Part shown: positions 1-8,390 of the stretch, piece after piece
Layout: each line of letters begins with the position of its first letter
Position numbering within the stretch: the first letter of the stretch is position 1
Source: Larix sibirica
Lineage: Eukaryota > Streptophyta > Pinopsida > Pinales > Pinaceae
Length of the DNA stretch: 12,304 nt
Assembly (NCBI GenBank): GCA_004151065.3
Contig: NWUY0300010332.1
Coordinates: forward strand, 54,930-67,233
Direction of reading: 5' to 3'
Position numbers and translations under genes: made by a program
Notes under the pieces: model-generated
What the model saw: the letters and a program-made list of their open reading frames with translations, nothing else
Database searches by the model: none
What the model was told of the DNA's origin: nothing

Positions 1-2400
1 GCATTAGCTATTTATCTTCCACATTTTGGTGGCTTGTGTTGAAGAGTTTGCATTTTAGGAACAAGTCAATTTGGTGGTGGCGATTTGGTAAAATAGGCCT
101 TCTCCGTCACTGGATCAGTTTGACAAAGGGGGTTTTCTTGTCTTGATTTTGCTGAGCATTCAAGCAAATTTCCTTCTATTCTATCTTGTATGCATTCTTT
201 CCCTTTTGCCATAATTTATTTTGTTGAGCTGATTCACTATAAAATGTCTGGCAGGTGGCATACTTGTGGAGTTTGAAAGATAAGCCTAAGTGTGTGAAAT
301 TGATAGTTATTTTGTGGATGTGTGAAGACCAACGGAATCACTTGGCATTACTTGAATCCTGGTATGTGAAATTTTTCTTTCTCTTTTCAGTTTATTCCAT
401 TTGTCAATCAATAAATAAAATCATAAAAAAAAAAATCTTCAAAATTTTTCTTTTGTAAAATCGCATTTCTGTGGAAGAGGTCGATTTCATTTGAGAGAAA
501 TTATTATTATTTTTTTGTGCTTGGGCATCTTCATTTACCCTAGGTATCATCCGCGAAACCCTAGCAAGCTCGTTTCGGCCCTGTATCATTAGTTTGGCAC
601 TGGTTTGGCGAGAAAATGGTTTTATTTTGAGTTTAGAGGATTGGATATGTTAGTAGAAGGCCGTATTCTCTCTAGTTTTTAACGCATGCCTCAGGTTGTT
701 ATTTTGGTACCAAAACGAACACACTTCTGTTTGATATCTTTTTGCGAGGAGTTTGTCTTTTAAACCAAGCCTGCCTTGAGGTTATGAGATCGAATCTTCT
801 GTAGGCAATGTCGAATCTTCTCACGTTTGCTTTAATTGGATCTGAGCATCAATTCTAAGATAGCAACGACTTGGTTGGAGCTTCGCTCTCATCATAAAAC
901 GATTTTATGCTTCCAAGTCAGATAGCATTTCGGTTTTTCTAAAATCATTGTGCTCCAAAGTCTGTCCTCCTTACCCTCTGTTGATCTCCCTCAACCATTT
1001 CAAACCCTGGCGATTTCGTTAAACAATTAATTCAACAAAAATACGATTTCGTTTAAATTTAGCTGAGTTGGATCTCTTGCAAAAGGGGCCGCATTTTCCT
1101 TTGACTCCTGTTATTTGCCCTAGTCGTCACATTTGGAAGCCTCGCGGATTTATTCGGGCTACGTTTGTCTTTACATTTTCCTCAAATCCAATCGTAACAA
1201 TCTTGAAGAAGCCCGATCTCCGTTCTATCTGTAAAAAGGGTTTGACGCAGTGCTATCACAATTGTTTCCGGTTACCATCATACAGATCTCGGTGCCCACG
1301 AAATAAAGTTTGGCCTGTAGTTCTCGATTTGACCATACCCATGGCATCAGTCGATATTCAGCTCCAAAGCCTGTCCAATTCTCATTATTAAAACCCTCGA
1401 CCTCTGTTTTGTTACGATCACGGTTTTGTTCCAAGATTGGTGTGGGGTTCTTACATAAATAATAAAAAAATGATTTTTAATCTCTGTCGAATTAACTTGA
1501 GCCTACAGCTCTCAGGGCTACTCGACTCCATTGCATAAACTTGTTTCTGAGGTCATTATGTCCTATAATCGCAGTAATAAATCAAAATTCAGCGTCAAGA
1601 TCGTGTTGTATTGGTGGAATTTCGATTGTCTCTGCAACCGTTTCTTACCACTAAGATTTGGAACTTGTTGAACGATCATATGGTTATATTATCACGACTT
1701 TGAACAAAGACTCTATCTTTGTCGGCTCATAGTGGTTTTTCCAGTGTAATCTTGAGAGGCCCGCTAAAAGGAATTGCGATCACTCTCTTATTATTTGCAA
1801 ACTTAAAATTGATCCACGACACCAAACTATTGTGAGTCGGATTGATAAATTATACTTCATGTTTCAAATTGTCTTTTCTCGTTTGGAGTTTTCACACCTA
1901 CAGGGTGGAGATCGAATTCATTTTAACCACTAGCATAAACTCTATGTGACTTGTTCACATTCGTTAAACAAATGGGGCCATAGGGAAATCAATTTTATTC
2001 TTAGAGTTTAAGTTCCAACCTAGAACCATCTTTGTTTCATATCTTAGGTCAACATTATCCGAGCTTTTAATCCATTGCTAATATGAGGATTGATAAAACT
2101 TTTAACGATAAGCAACACTGGGTTTTGAATTTTTGAGCATCATTTATAAATTGGGAATTTAAAGTTCAAAGCTAATTAATAAACCTTTAGACTCCATTTT
2201 TCCCAAATAAGCATTGATCCTATCAAACTAGAATTGCCCATTGAATTGAAAGTCCTCATTACATGAAATGCACTTTTGCTTGCTCATTACATACACGCCA
2301 TTATCAACAAGCAAGGTTTTGAGTCTAGGGGTCATTTAAACTATCAAACCTTTTCCTAGCACTCCTTTATTCCAGGAACCCTTACGATAAATTAGAAATA
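1..2400. other. AT-rich region without a convincing gene
   Basis: All six frames are heavily interrupted and the longest open stretches are about 60-110 codons, with no recognisable domain. The sequence contains A and T runs (for example the A-run near 424-435) and scattered 'aaaccctag/aaaaccctcg' pieces near 560 and 1390. No TIRs, LTR ends or primer-binding sites were found by eye. It is most likely intergenic DNA made of old, unrecognisable repeats. The only part that looks remotely exonic is 255-361, listed separately. Confidence 0.5.
255..361 (+). other. Exon-like coding stretch of unknown origin
   Basis: The stretch is preceded by an AG acceptor-like site (..ctggcag at 248-254) and followed by a donor-like site (G|gtatgt at 361-367). 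Between them one frame is open from GTG at 255 and reads V-A-Y-L-W-S-L-K-D, then later V-I-L-W-M-C-E-D-Q-R-N. The hydrophobic 'LWxxxxxRN' pattern loosely recalls the 3' part of plant LINE reverse-transcriptase or RNase H-like proteins. I cannot confirm this. Chance similarity or a LINE relic are both possible. The open frame continues into an AT-rich stretch that looks non-coding, which fits either an exon end or simple chance. Confidence 0.15.
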
Positions 2401-2659
2401 ATTGAGATTTGGTTTCCTGGTAAGAGATCTTTCCCATAAGGATTGATCAGGGTCTCCCCCTTTGGCCCACTATCAGTAGGGCTTAAAGTGAAGAGGCATC
2501 TCGCTCGGTGTGACAACATCTTATCTCGGTGAGTAAGATACTCTAAAGTCACTTCTTGAGCTACCCGTCCCCTCTACCATCCTGGATATGATCTCATTTC
2601 GGGGCAGCTACAAGTTAAGTGATAACACTACCCAAAGGGGGTGCATCATCTCCTTCTCC

Positions 2660-2755
2660 TATTTAAGAGAGGCTCCCCCTCTCCCATTGTTGTTGGTTGT
2701 GAGTTGAAGCTTTGCACAAACTCTTTGTACTTCTGCTCTTAGAATTTTTAATAAA
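2660..2755 (+). promoter_or_regulatory. LTR-like TATA box and poly(A) signal pair
   Basis: TATTTAAG at 2660-2667 sits after a moderately GC-rich stretch, and AATAAA at 2750-2755 follows 90 bases later. A TATA box about 30 bases before a short R region that ends near an AATAAA signal is typical of plant LTRs, so this may be the U3/R core of an LTR. A possible left end is TG at 2500 (TGTGACAACATC). I could not find a convincing right end or a good primer-binding site, so the LTR limits are not called. It could instead be a chance pairing in non-coding DNA. Confidence 0.3.
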
Positions 2756-2789
2756 GAAGGCTTTAGAGGTCATATTTGTGGTGTGCTTT

Positions 2790-3270
2790 TCATGTGTGGA
2801 TATATGGTCTCAAGCTCTCATATGTGAGGTAACCTTGTTAGTTTATTTGCTTTATTTCTTTACTTCTTACTGGGCCTTGGAAAGGGTGTTATCATTCAAT
2901 AGGGTTAATCGCTTTAGATAGTTTTTCTATTGAGGTTTTATGTAGACTACTTGATAGGAGTTAGTTTTAAGCATCCTTTTAGTTGCAATTGATACTTTAT
3001 CTAACCTCGCCTTTTAGGATTACACCTGAAGGAGTAGGAAGGGAGATCCAATCTCCCATTAGGCTTTTATTTTAACATTTGCAAGTCCTCATCCATCGAG
3101 AAGTGAGCAGTTAGCCTTGAGCAACCCTCTCAAACTTGGTGGCTCAATTAGACTAGTCTCTCTATACATCACTTTGGAACTTCATTACCTACCTAAAGGA
3201 CATTCCTCCTTCTCTATCTACCATCCTCAAGTAAAACTGTCCACATTTTTTCTTAGTTACATATAGTTAC
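2790..3270. other. Gene-free region right of the LTR-like promoter
   Basis: No frame is open for a useful length and no domain is visible. If the preceding stretch is an LTR, this would be its U5 and the start of an internal region. TTGGTGGCTC at about 3139 faintly resembles a tRNA-Arg type primer-binding site of Tat/Ogre elements, but with too many differences to call. Confidence 0.3.
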
Positions 3271-3520
3271 ATGCAAAGCTTGTATTTGATCTCTAAATTT
3301 CAAATTCACGTTTCTTTTTTAGATCTTGTACTTGCATGCACTTAAATCTATCATTAAAATTGATTATCTTAAGTAGATTTAGAAAAAAAGCATTTGCATG
3401 TTAGTGCATGTTATCTAAAGATACATGTATGCAACTGTTGATGCACATATATGCATAGATTTGTATTTAAAGATCCAATCTCATTACTTGCATATCCATG
3501 CATATGGTTGCATGTTGTAA
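3271..3520. repeat. Cluster of TGCAT / CATGCA motifs
   Basis: About ten copies of TGCAT or its complement ATGCA fall in 250 bases, including CATGCA-type RY cores near 3334, 3400 and 3498, in otherwise AT-rich DNA. CATGCA is the RY element bound by plant B3-domain factors of the ABI3/FUS3 type. Here no gene lies close by, so a regulatory role is only a possibility. The motifs are irregularly spaced and do not form a clean tandem array. Confidence 0.4.
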
Positions 3521-3548
3521 ATTAGTGTATAAAAACATCTAATTGGTC

Positions 3549-3610
3549 TCTGTATCATATTTTAGCTTGCTGCCCACTCTTTGGACAGCGAGAAAATCTC
3601 ATGATACAGA
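3549..3610. repeat. Nested inverted repeat (hairpin)
   Basis: TCTGTATCAT (3549-3558) and ATGATACAGA (3601-3610) are a perfect 10-bp inverted repeat. Inside it, ATTTT (3559-3563) faces AAAAT (3593-3597). GCTGCCCA (3569-3576) faces TGGACAGC (3582-3589) with one mismatch, around a short CTCTT loop. The whole can fold into a hairpin about 62 bases long with a few bulges. It could be an LTR-end structure, a foldback element core or a small-RNA precursor. Confidence 0.6.
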
Positions 3611-3982
3611 CCCTTGAATCCATTTAGATTTAAGATTCTAACCCCCTCTTTCATTGGTTGTTTAGACTAACTCTTTTTATTGGGTTAAGCCCCCATCTGC
3701 GAGAGATAAAAGGGCTCCATTCCGGAGCACATTCCTTGTTGTTTCATAACTTTTACTTGCAGGTTTGGGACAGCGAGCATGCATTCCAAAAGGAAGCCTG
3801 GATTGGCCACTAGTTAACCCCCCGAAGTGCTCATCAAACAAGGCACTTACCGCATCTCTCTTTCTCGCTTTTATTCTCCATCTATCGTAAGCCTGATTGT
3901 TGGACATAAGGACCAATAATAGGCATTCTAAGAGCTGCATAGCCTATTGTAACCAATCTGGTAGGGTGGTGGTGTCACATCA
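3551..3982 (-). mobile_element. Possible LTR read on the minus strand
   Basis: On the minus strand a 12-base purine run (3994-3983) is followed directly by TGATGTGACACC, the arrangement expected where a polypurine tract meets the start of a 3' LTR of a gypsy-type element. Reading on, there is an AATAAA signal at 3681-3676. A candidate LTR end, ATGATACA, lies at 3551. The ends share only TG/CA, no target-site duplication was seen, and the interior has an 87-codon open frame (3677-3940) with no recognisable domain. The right limit is firmer than the left. Confidence 0.25.
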
Positions 3983-3994
3983 CCCCTACCCCCC
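3983..3994 (-). other. Candidate polypurine tract
   Basis: The minus-strand sequence GGGGGGTAGGGG is an almost pure G run in AT-rich surroundings. It directly precedes a TG that could begin an LTR. Such tracts prime plus-strand DNA synthesis in LTR retrotransposons. Without a matching second LTR the call remains tentative. Confidence 0.3.
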
Positions 3995-5060
3995 GCATCT
4001 CATTTTTTGCATTTGTCATTTTTGCATCTAACTCCGCATGCTATCTCTATACTAATTCCTAACTTAGATTAGGCCACAATTCCTTTGGTGCTCTAAAATT
4101 AACCTTAGATTCTTAGTTTTTTCCGTTTTCCATTTTTACATAAATATTACTGCATGCTAGTACGTTATGATCATTTATTTAAATTTTATGCATGTTGTAA
4201 TTTCCCAATTAACTCCATCTGAACATTAATTCTAAAACACTTCACAATAACTAAACTTAAAATTAATCCTCCCTAGAGACGTATTCCCACATCTATAAAT
4301 TCACATAATTGTCACTTTGTGAGCAAATTCTACAGTTGAGGGACCATACTAGGTAGTGACCGTTGGGAGCCGTCAAGCAACACCCTTGTTTGGTGTACTG
4401 CGTTGGACATTCCCTGCGACTCCAATCTAGTCCCCTCTTCATGCGGTACCACACTTGACATCATTATCGGACTCGTTTCCACATACCTCGCATATATCAA
4501 AAACTCCCCTTCCCCTTAATAATCCACAAGTAACACTCGATCCCTGCATCAAGCAAGTTCACAATTTGACGATCCTCCATTTAGCAAGCGATCCAATCCT
4601 CACTCCAGCGAGTTCACAATTTAACTTTGCTTCCACTTTCTAGTAATTAGATAACTTTCCTTTTGTTGGTAAATTAATCTCTTAGTTTAACTGGCAAGTA
4701 TTTCTTGTTTTGAAATCGTATCCTTTTTTTTGCCCAATGGTTAAAGGCTAAAGCACTAATCTCTATTTTATGCATGTTGAAGCTTTGATTTACTTAGTGA
4801 TTGCTTCTTTGATTTACTTGTTAGATATACTATTAGATTAGTTTCCTAGTTTCTTTTATTAACTCCTAAGTTGTTTTTTCCAAAGTTACCATCCTTAGAT
4901 TTTTTAGGGTCTACCTCCCTTGGATTTTGTTTAGAAGTTGGCCTAAACATAAGGATTTGAGTGTTGTGGTGACGGTTGCACCTAACTCATTGACTTGCCC
5001 CCAAGGACGCTCTTTGTGAGTTGAGATTTTTCTCATGTTCACGTGCAGATTTTGATGGCA
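3995..5060. other. Gene-free region, possibly retrotransposon internal remnant
   Basis: No coding domain is recognisable on either strand. If the polypurine tract at 3983-3994 is real, this would be the 3' untranslated internal part of a minus-strand gypsy-like element. The right end (about 4911-5060) is open on the minus strand in continuation of the integrase fragment but no longer resembles integrase, so the copia element seems to break off near 5060. Short direct repeats occur at 4552-4625 and at 4783-4819 (CTTTGATTTACTT twice, 24 bases apart). Confidence 0.35.
4552..4625. repeat. Direct repeat, 19 bp, 55-bp period
   Basis: AGCAAGTTCACAATTTGAC (4552-4570) recurs as AGCGAGTTCACAATTTAAC (4607-4625), 17 of 19 bases identical. 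Both copies are preceded by a GATCC within about 20 bases, suggesting an old tandem duplication with a unit of about 55 bp. Confidence 0.55.
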
Positions 5061-5075
5061 GTAGATTGCACACAG

Positions 5076-5224
5076 AACTGCATCACCCCAAAACATCAAT
5101 TTCACATTCTTGAAAAATAGCATGGAACATACCATATTCAAGAGTGTCATGTTNACATAAAACTGCATCACCCCAAAACATCAATTTCACATTCTTGAAA
5201 AATAGCATGGAGTGTACCATATTC
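5076..5224. repeat. Tandem duplication inside the integrase, 85-bp period
   Basis: Bases 5076-5139 recur at 5161-5224. The first 51 bases are identical, and of the remaining 13 three differ (ACA versus GTG). The period of 85 is not a multiple of three, so the duplication puts the two copies in different reading frames. Both copies encode the same block around KNVKLMFWGDAV. The ambiguous base N at 5154 lies between the copies. This could be a real duplication or a mis-joined assembly. Confidence 0.9.
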
Positions 5225-5772
5225 TTTTTGCTACATCATTATGTTAACTATTGTATGGAACACAGTGTTTGATGCATAATCCAATGTTTATGAAGATAGT
5301 TTTCAAAATCATTAGAGGAATATTCTTTTCCATTAAGTAGTAAGAAGAGTGTCAATGTGAGTTTGCAATTCGTTTTAATTCTATACATGAAAATTTATAA
5401 ATGTTTCATATGCCTAAATTCTTTTCTTCATTAAATAGACCCAACACATCCGGGTGTAATCATCAATAAAAGTCATGAGATGTTTATTACCATTTGCAGA
5501 AGTAATAAGCATGGATACACATAAGTTATAGTGTATCAACTCTATTTTTCTACATGCTCTGGAATTAGAATCATGAAAAGGTTGCTTGTGATGTTTACCA
5601 AGGATACATGTATCACATTGCTTTAAATTCTTTGGAATTTTCGGCAAACCAAAAACACCATTCTTCTTCAACAAATGTAGACTATCATAATTGGTATGGC
5701 CATATCTAGCATGCTGCAAAAGACAATGACAATGTCCCTTCATCATGGTGTGAGAGGTGTGCAAAATTTTGT

Positions 5773-5802
5773 TCCCTTGTAGATGTCTCCCTTGTAGATG
5801 TC
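5773..5802. repeat. Perfect 15-bp tandem duplication
   Basis: TCCCTTGTAGATGTC occurs twice without a gap (5773-5787 and 5788-5802), just before the integrase zinc region. Because 15 is a multiple of three it would insert five residues (reading roughly T-S-T-R-E twice on the minus strand) without shifting the frame. It is a replication-slippage type event. Confidence 0.9.
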
Positions 5803-6203
5803 CCTTTCAGCTTCAACATTCTCTCATCTTCCCATCCCGTCATGATGAATTGGTTGCCAAAGATCTCCTTATCTCAACTTTTCCATCAACCATGTGAAAA
5901 GAATGACCTTATCATCAAATTCGCACAAGAGACAACAAGTTCCTCTGCAATGTTGGAAGATAGAGAACAATATGCAATAGTAAGTTCAGGAATCCATAGT
6001 CCCATCCCAGTTGTCGATTCCCCTAGTACAAAAAAAAAATGTCTTGTTCATTCTTCCTGCTACACCCTTATGTTGAGGATTATATGGAACAAAACTTCAT
6101 TTACACCAATATTGCAATGTGCAACAATGAAATCAGCAGATTCAAGAGCTTTACCTTTTTCTTCTTTCTGCTCCTTTTCAATTATCTTCTCCCATGGAAT
6201 TCT
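5803..6203 (-). pseudogene. Decayed gag-integrase linker with protease region
   Basis: This part of the polyprotein should hold the aspartic protease that cuts Gag-Pol. Downstream of the zinc knuckle the frame stays open for about 40 codons (RIPWEKIIEKEQKEEKGK at about 6150-6200), then breaks up. Scattered matches to the family remain, including LLSLVRI and GHSFHMVDGKVEIRRSLAT (about 5850-5940), a block that normally lies just before the integrase zinc finger. I see no intact D-S/T-G protease active site; the nearest candidate near 6010-6020 reads like E-S-T-T-G. Several stop codons and frame changes make this non-functional. Confidence 0.55.
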
Positions 6204-6957
6204 ACATGTCTTTGCCTCATGTCCCTTCTTGCACTAGCAAACACAATGAAGATTAGATCTCTCACAATGGTTATGTCTACCCCCCCTGCCTCTAAATTTT
6301 TTTCTTCCACGTCCTCTCGTATTGCCATCTCCTCTAGAAGAATCATGTGATTGATCCTTCCTTTTCTGAGCAAGACATGTAGTCTCTTCAATGGGATACA
6401 CTATTTTCTTTCCAAAATCTTTCTCTCCTGCAATTTTCTCCACCAAAGTGTCGAATTTGAGGGTCTTCAGTTGACTGTTGGCCACAAGTGGGTAGAGGAC
6501 CTTGAAGGTCGTAAGAACAATGTCTAGTTCTACCTTCACACCAGAGGCACCAATTTCATGCATAGTGGCTTTAATTTTTTATGCTAAAGCCATGGGGTCA
6601 TTATCCTTCAACTCTAGGCTAAAGAGCTTCAACAACAAATGAATGAGTTCCAAATCTGAGTGTGATTCGTACAAATCCTTCAATTTCTTCAAAGCACCAT
6701 AAGAATCTGTAATGGATATGATATGACAACCCACCTTTTCACTTACTGTAGCAGCAATCAATGCATAGGATTTCTTGTTTTTGTTCTTCTGTATTGCAAG
6801 CTCTTTGTCTATTGTTGGTTTTGAAGGTTCAGCAACATCCTCTCCTTCACAAATGCCATCCCACAAATCGTTGAAGATGTTTGATCTTCCTTGACCATTC
6901 TGAATAGTTCTCTTTGCCTCTAAGCACCACTCCAACAATAAAGACAAGAGAATGCAT
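6204..6957 (-). pseudogene. Copia-type gag with zinc knuckle, broken
   Basis: Gag forms the virus-like particle that packages the element RNA. A likely start is ATG at 6957-6955, reading M-H-S-L-V-F and then LRGKENYSEWSRKIK. The frame shifts near 6880 to continue with NDLWDGICEGED, KNKKSYALIAATVSEKV and SYGALKKLKDLYESHSDLEL, all typical of the copia gag (UBN2-like) domain. There is a TAA stop at about 6579-6577 and the same frame resumes. A basic G/R-rich stretch (RGRGRKKFRGRGGR, near 6270-6310) precedes a CCHC zinc knuckle at 6245-6204. In that knuckle the second cysteine position is a TAG stop (6236-6234), while KKGHEAKTC follows in frame. One frameshift and two stops make this a pseudogene. 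Confidence 0.85.
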
Positions 6958-7981
6958 CTTCAACAAAGCCAGAAATACAATCTACAAACTTAGCTATACA
7001 ATGTGAAGCAATTTTACAATAATGCTATCATAGAAGTATACAATATGAAGTATAGCATGTAGATGTATATGAGGTAATATTAAAAAGAACAGTTTGCATC
7101 CACTCATGGAACTTGTATTATTAGAATCCAGAAGTGTTTGGAATACACCTCTTAGAACTGTGGACCGACTTAAATTACTCGTGTATGGAGATGGTATTTA
7201 TTCAGTCGCCCAAAACAAAGCTTTGGCAATTCACTTAAAATATAATGAATCATGAAACAGAAAAACAAGAAATTGTGGCATGCATATTGCATTGTCCTGT
7301 TGTTTCCTCCATGAGCATTGACACTAGCAAAATTTCAGTGTACTGTCTCAGCTTTTTGCAGTCAGGAGTGCAAATCCCGGCCTCCAGAACAAAATTTACA
7401 AACTAGATTAGGCCTCATATGCAACTGAAAAACTCTTCTGCAACTGAAAACCCTTAATATGCACTAGAAGAACTCCGAAAACCCAAAGTAAGCAGATCAG
7501 ATGGCACTGGATTTATGCAAATCATTCCTCGATGGGGAAAATATAGAAAGACAGGGAATGCACAGAGATCAACGCGCAATAGCTAGTGTATTGCTTAATG
7601 CACAGGGATCAAAACATGCACAAGCTGAGAGGATACCACGCACACAGAGATGTAAAACACAGAGAAAGTGATGTAAAACGTAGATAAAGTATTACCTAGA
7701 GGTAGTCTCCACGGTGAGATAGCACACAGATTCGGAACAATAGCATGCAGAGGACAGGTAACGCTCGAGCTATGAGATAACACGAATTAGGGTTTGTTTC
7801 TTAACGTCTAAATGCCCAGGTCAAGGCAGAGACCAAACTGAGCAAGAGCAGTAGGTAAACTCAGCATAAGTTGTAGGTACGCAAAGATAAGGAGGAGACA
7901 GTACCCAGATCTGACTGACTCAGGCGAAATGAATGGCTGGAGCAGCCTCACAAGTAATCATGGAGTTATGACAATACCAGG
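6958..7981 (-). other. Copia leader (5' untranslated internal region)
   Basis: About 1 kb separates the primer-binding site from the gag start, which is long for a copia element. No frame is open for long and no domain is visible. The sequence includes a near-repeat, AATGCACAGAGATCAA (7558-7573) and AATGCACAGGGATCAA (7598-7613). An insertion of foreign sequence into the leader would explain its length, but I see no clear insertion boundaries. Confidence 0.6.
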
Positions 7982-7993
7982 GCTCTAATACCA
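7982..7993 (-). other. Primer-binding site for initiator-Met tRNA (copia element 1)
   Basis: The minus strand reads TGGTATTAGAGC, 11 of 12 bases matching the common plant copia site TGGTATCAGAGC, complementary to the 3' end of initiator-Met tRNA. It begins one base after the LTR end (CTGTCA, then A). This position and match confirm that the LTR at 7995-8389 is the 5' LTR of a minus-strand element. Confidence 0.85.
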
Positions 7994-7994
7994 T

Positions 7995-8389
7995 TGACAG
8001 GCCTGGGATAACTCCAATGCTTAGGGCACAGACAAAGCTTAGCCTCGAAACAAAACCCACAAGCCTCAAAATTTTAACAAACCCTACTGTAAAGCATGAA
8101 GGCCTATATAAAGTCACTTTCTCACTTCATGGCATGCTGCCTTTTGCATCTGACTTAAGAACTATAAAGTTTTTGATTTTATTTTTTATAATCAAATTAC
8201 TTTATTCAACTAAACTCTTAAACTTAATGACTCTTAATACCCATTCTGTCCCTCCTAAATTATAATACAAAACTGGTCTTATTTATTTACCCATTTCTGG
8301 CATTTCTACTTAGCTGGTACAGGACAGAAATGTTCGGGTATAATGACAAATAAGTTGGCAGTACAGGGCGTTTTCAGCATTCTCTGTCA
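7995..8389 (-). mobile_element. 5' LTR of copia element 1 (395 bp)
   Basis: The segment begins TGACAG and ends CTGTCA on the plus strand, a perfect 6-bp terminal inverted repeat with the canonical TG..CA ends. The primer-binding site lies one base outside its internal end. A TATA box (TATATA, 8110-8105 on the minus strand) lies about 110 bases from that end, a normal place for the U3/R promoter. No second copy of this LTR is present in the window, so the age of insertion cannot be estimated. Confidence 0.8.
8103..8114 (-). promoter_or_regulatory. LTR TATA box
   Basis: The minus-strand sequence CTTTATATAGGC is a good plant TATA box inside the LTR. Transcription would be expected to begin about 30 bases downstream, near 8075, and run leftward through the leader and gag. 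Confidence 0.5.
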
Positions 8390-8390
8390 T

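Larger units (their letters stand above)
5060..5802 (-). pseudogene. Copia integrase, broken and catalytically dead
   Basis: Integrase would insert the element's cDNA into the host chromosome. The 5' part is open from 5764 to 5414. H18-X4-H23 and C50-X2-C53 (residues counted from 5764) form the N-terminal HHCC zinc motif, followed by GKHHKQPF and the FIDDYTR core motif. Further on, NGKEYSSNDFEN (about 5300-5334) and LLNMV..MLFFKNVKLMFWGDAV (in pieces, about 5080-5145) are typical copia integrase blocks, but they fall in other frames. Family blocks that normally carry the D, D and E catalytic residues read N (5525-5527), L (5335-5337) and K (5226-5228). Stops lie near 5412 and 5370. A duplication adds a frameshift near 5154. 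No reverse transcriptase follows. Confidence 0.8.
5060..8389 (-). mobile_element. Truncated, decayed Ty1/copia LTR retrotransposon
   Basis: Order on the minus strand, from high to low coordinates: an LTR ending in TG..CA, a primer-binding site for initiator-Met tRNA, a long leader, gag of the copia type with a CCHC zinc knuckle, a decayed linker, then integrase with the HHCC and core motifs. Integrase placed before any reverse transcriptase is the defining gene order of Ty1/copia (Pseudoviridae-like) elements. The copy is non-functional. Gag has a frameshift and in-frame stops, integrase lacks its catalytic acids, and reverse transcriptase, RNase H, polypurine tract and the second LTR are absent from the window. 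The left limit (about 5060) is where similarity to integrase fades. It is approximate. Confidence 0.85.

Noticed and set aside
1068-1391. Plus-strand 107-codon open frame
   Set aside because: No recognisable motif, composition unlike a protein family I know, and an overlapping minus-strand frame; treated as chance.
3136-3160. TTGGTGGCTC as a tRNA-Arg primer-binding site of a Tat/Ogre element
   Set aside because: Too many differences from the expected site and no clear LTR end before it.
3677-3940. Minus-strand 87-codon open frame as a gene
   Set aside because: It lies inside a possible LTR, includes no domain, and runs into the purine-tract boundary region; more likely non-coding.
4911-5060. 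Continuation of integrase to the end of the minus-strand frame
   Set aside because: After the FWGDAVLCAIY block the translation no longer follows copia integrase; an open frame alone does not support continuation.
5842-6350. Plus-strand open frames of 131 and 103 codons
   Set aside because: They are antisense to the gag zinc-knuckle and linker region of the copia element, which has clear family motifs on the minus strand.
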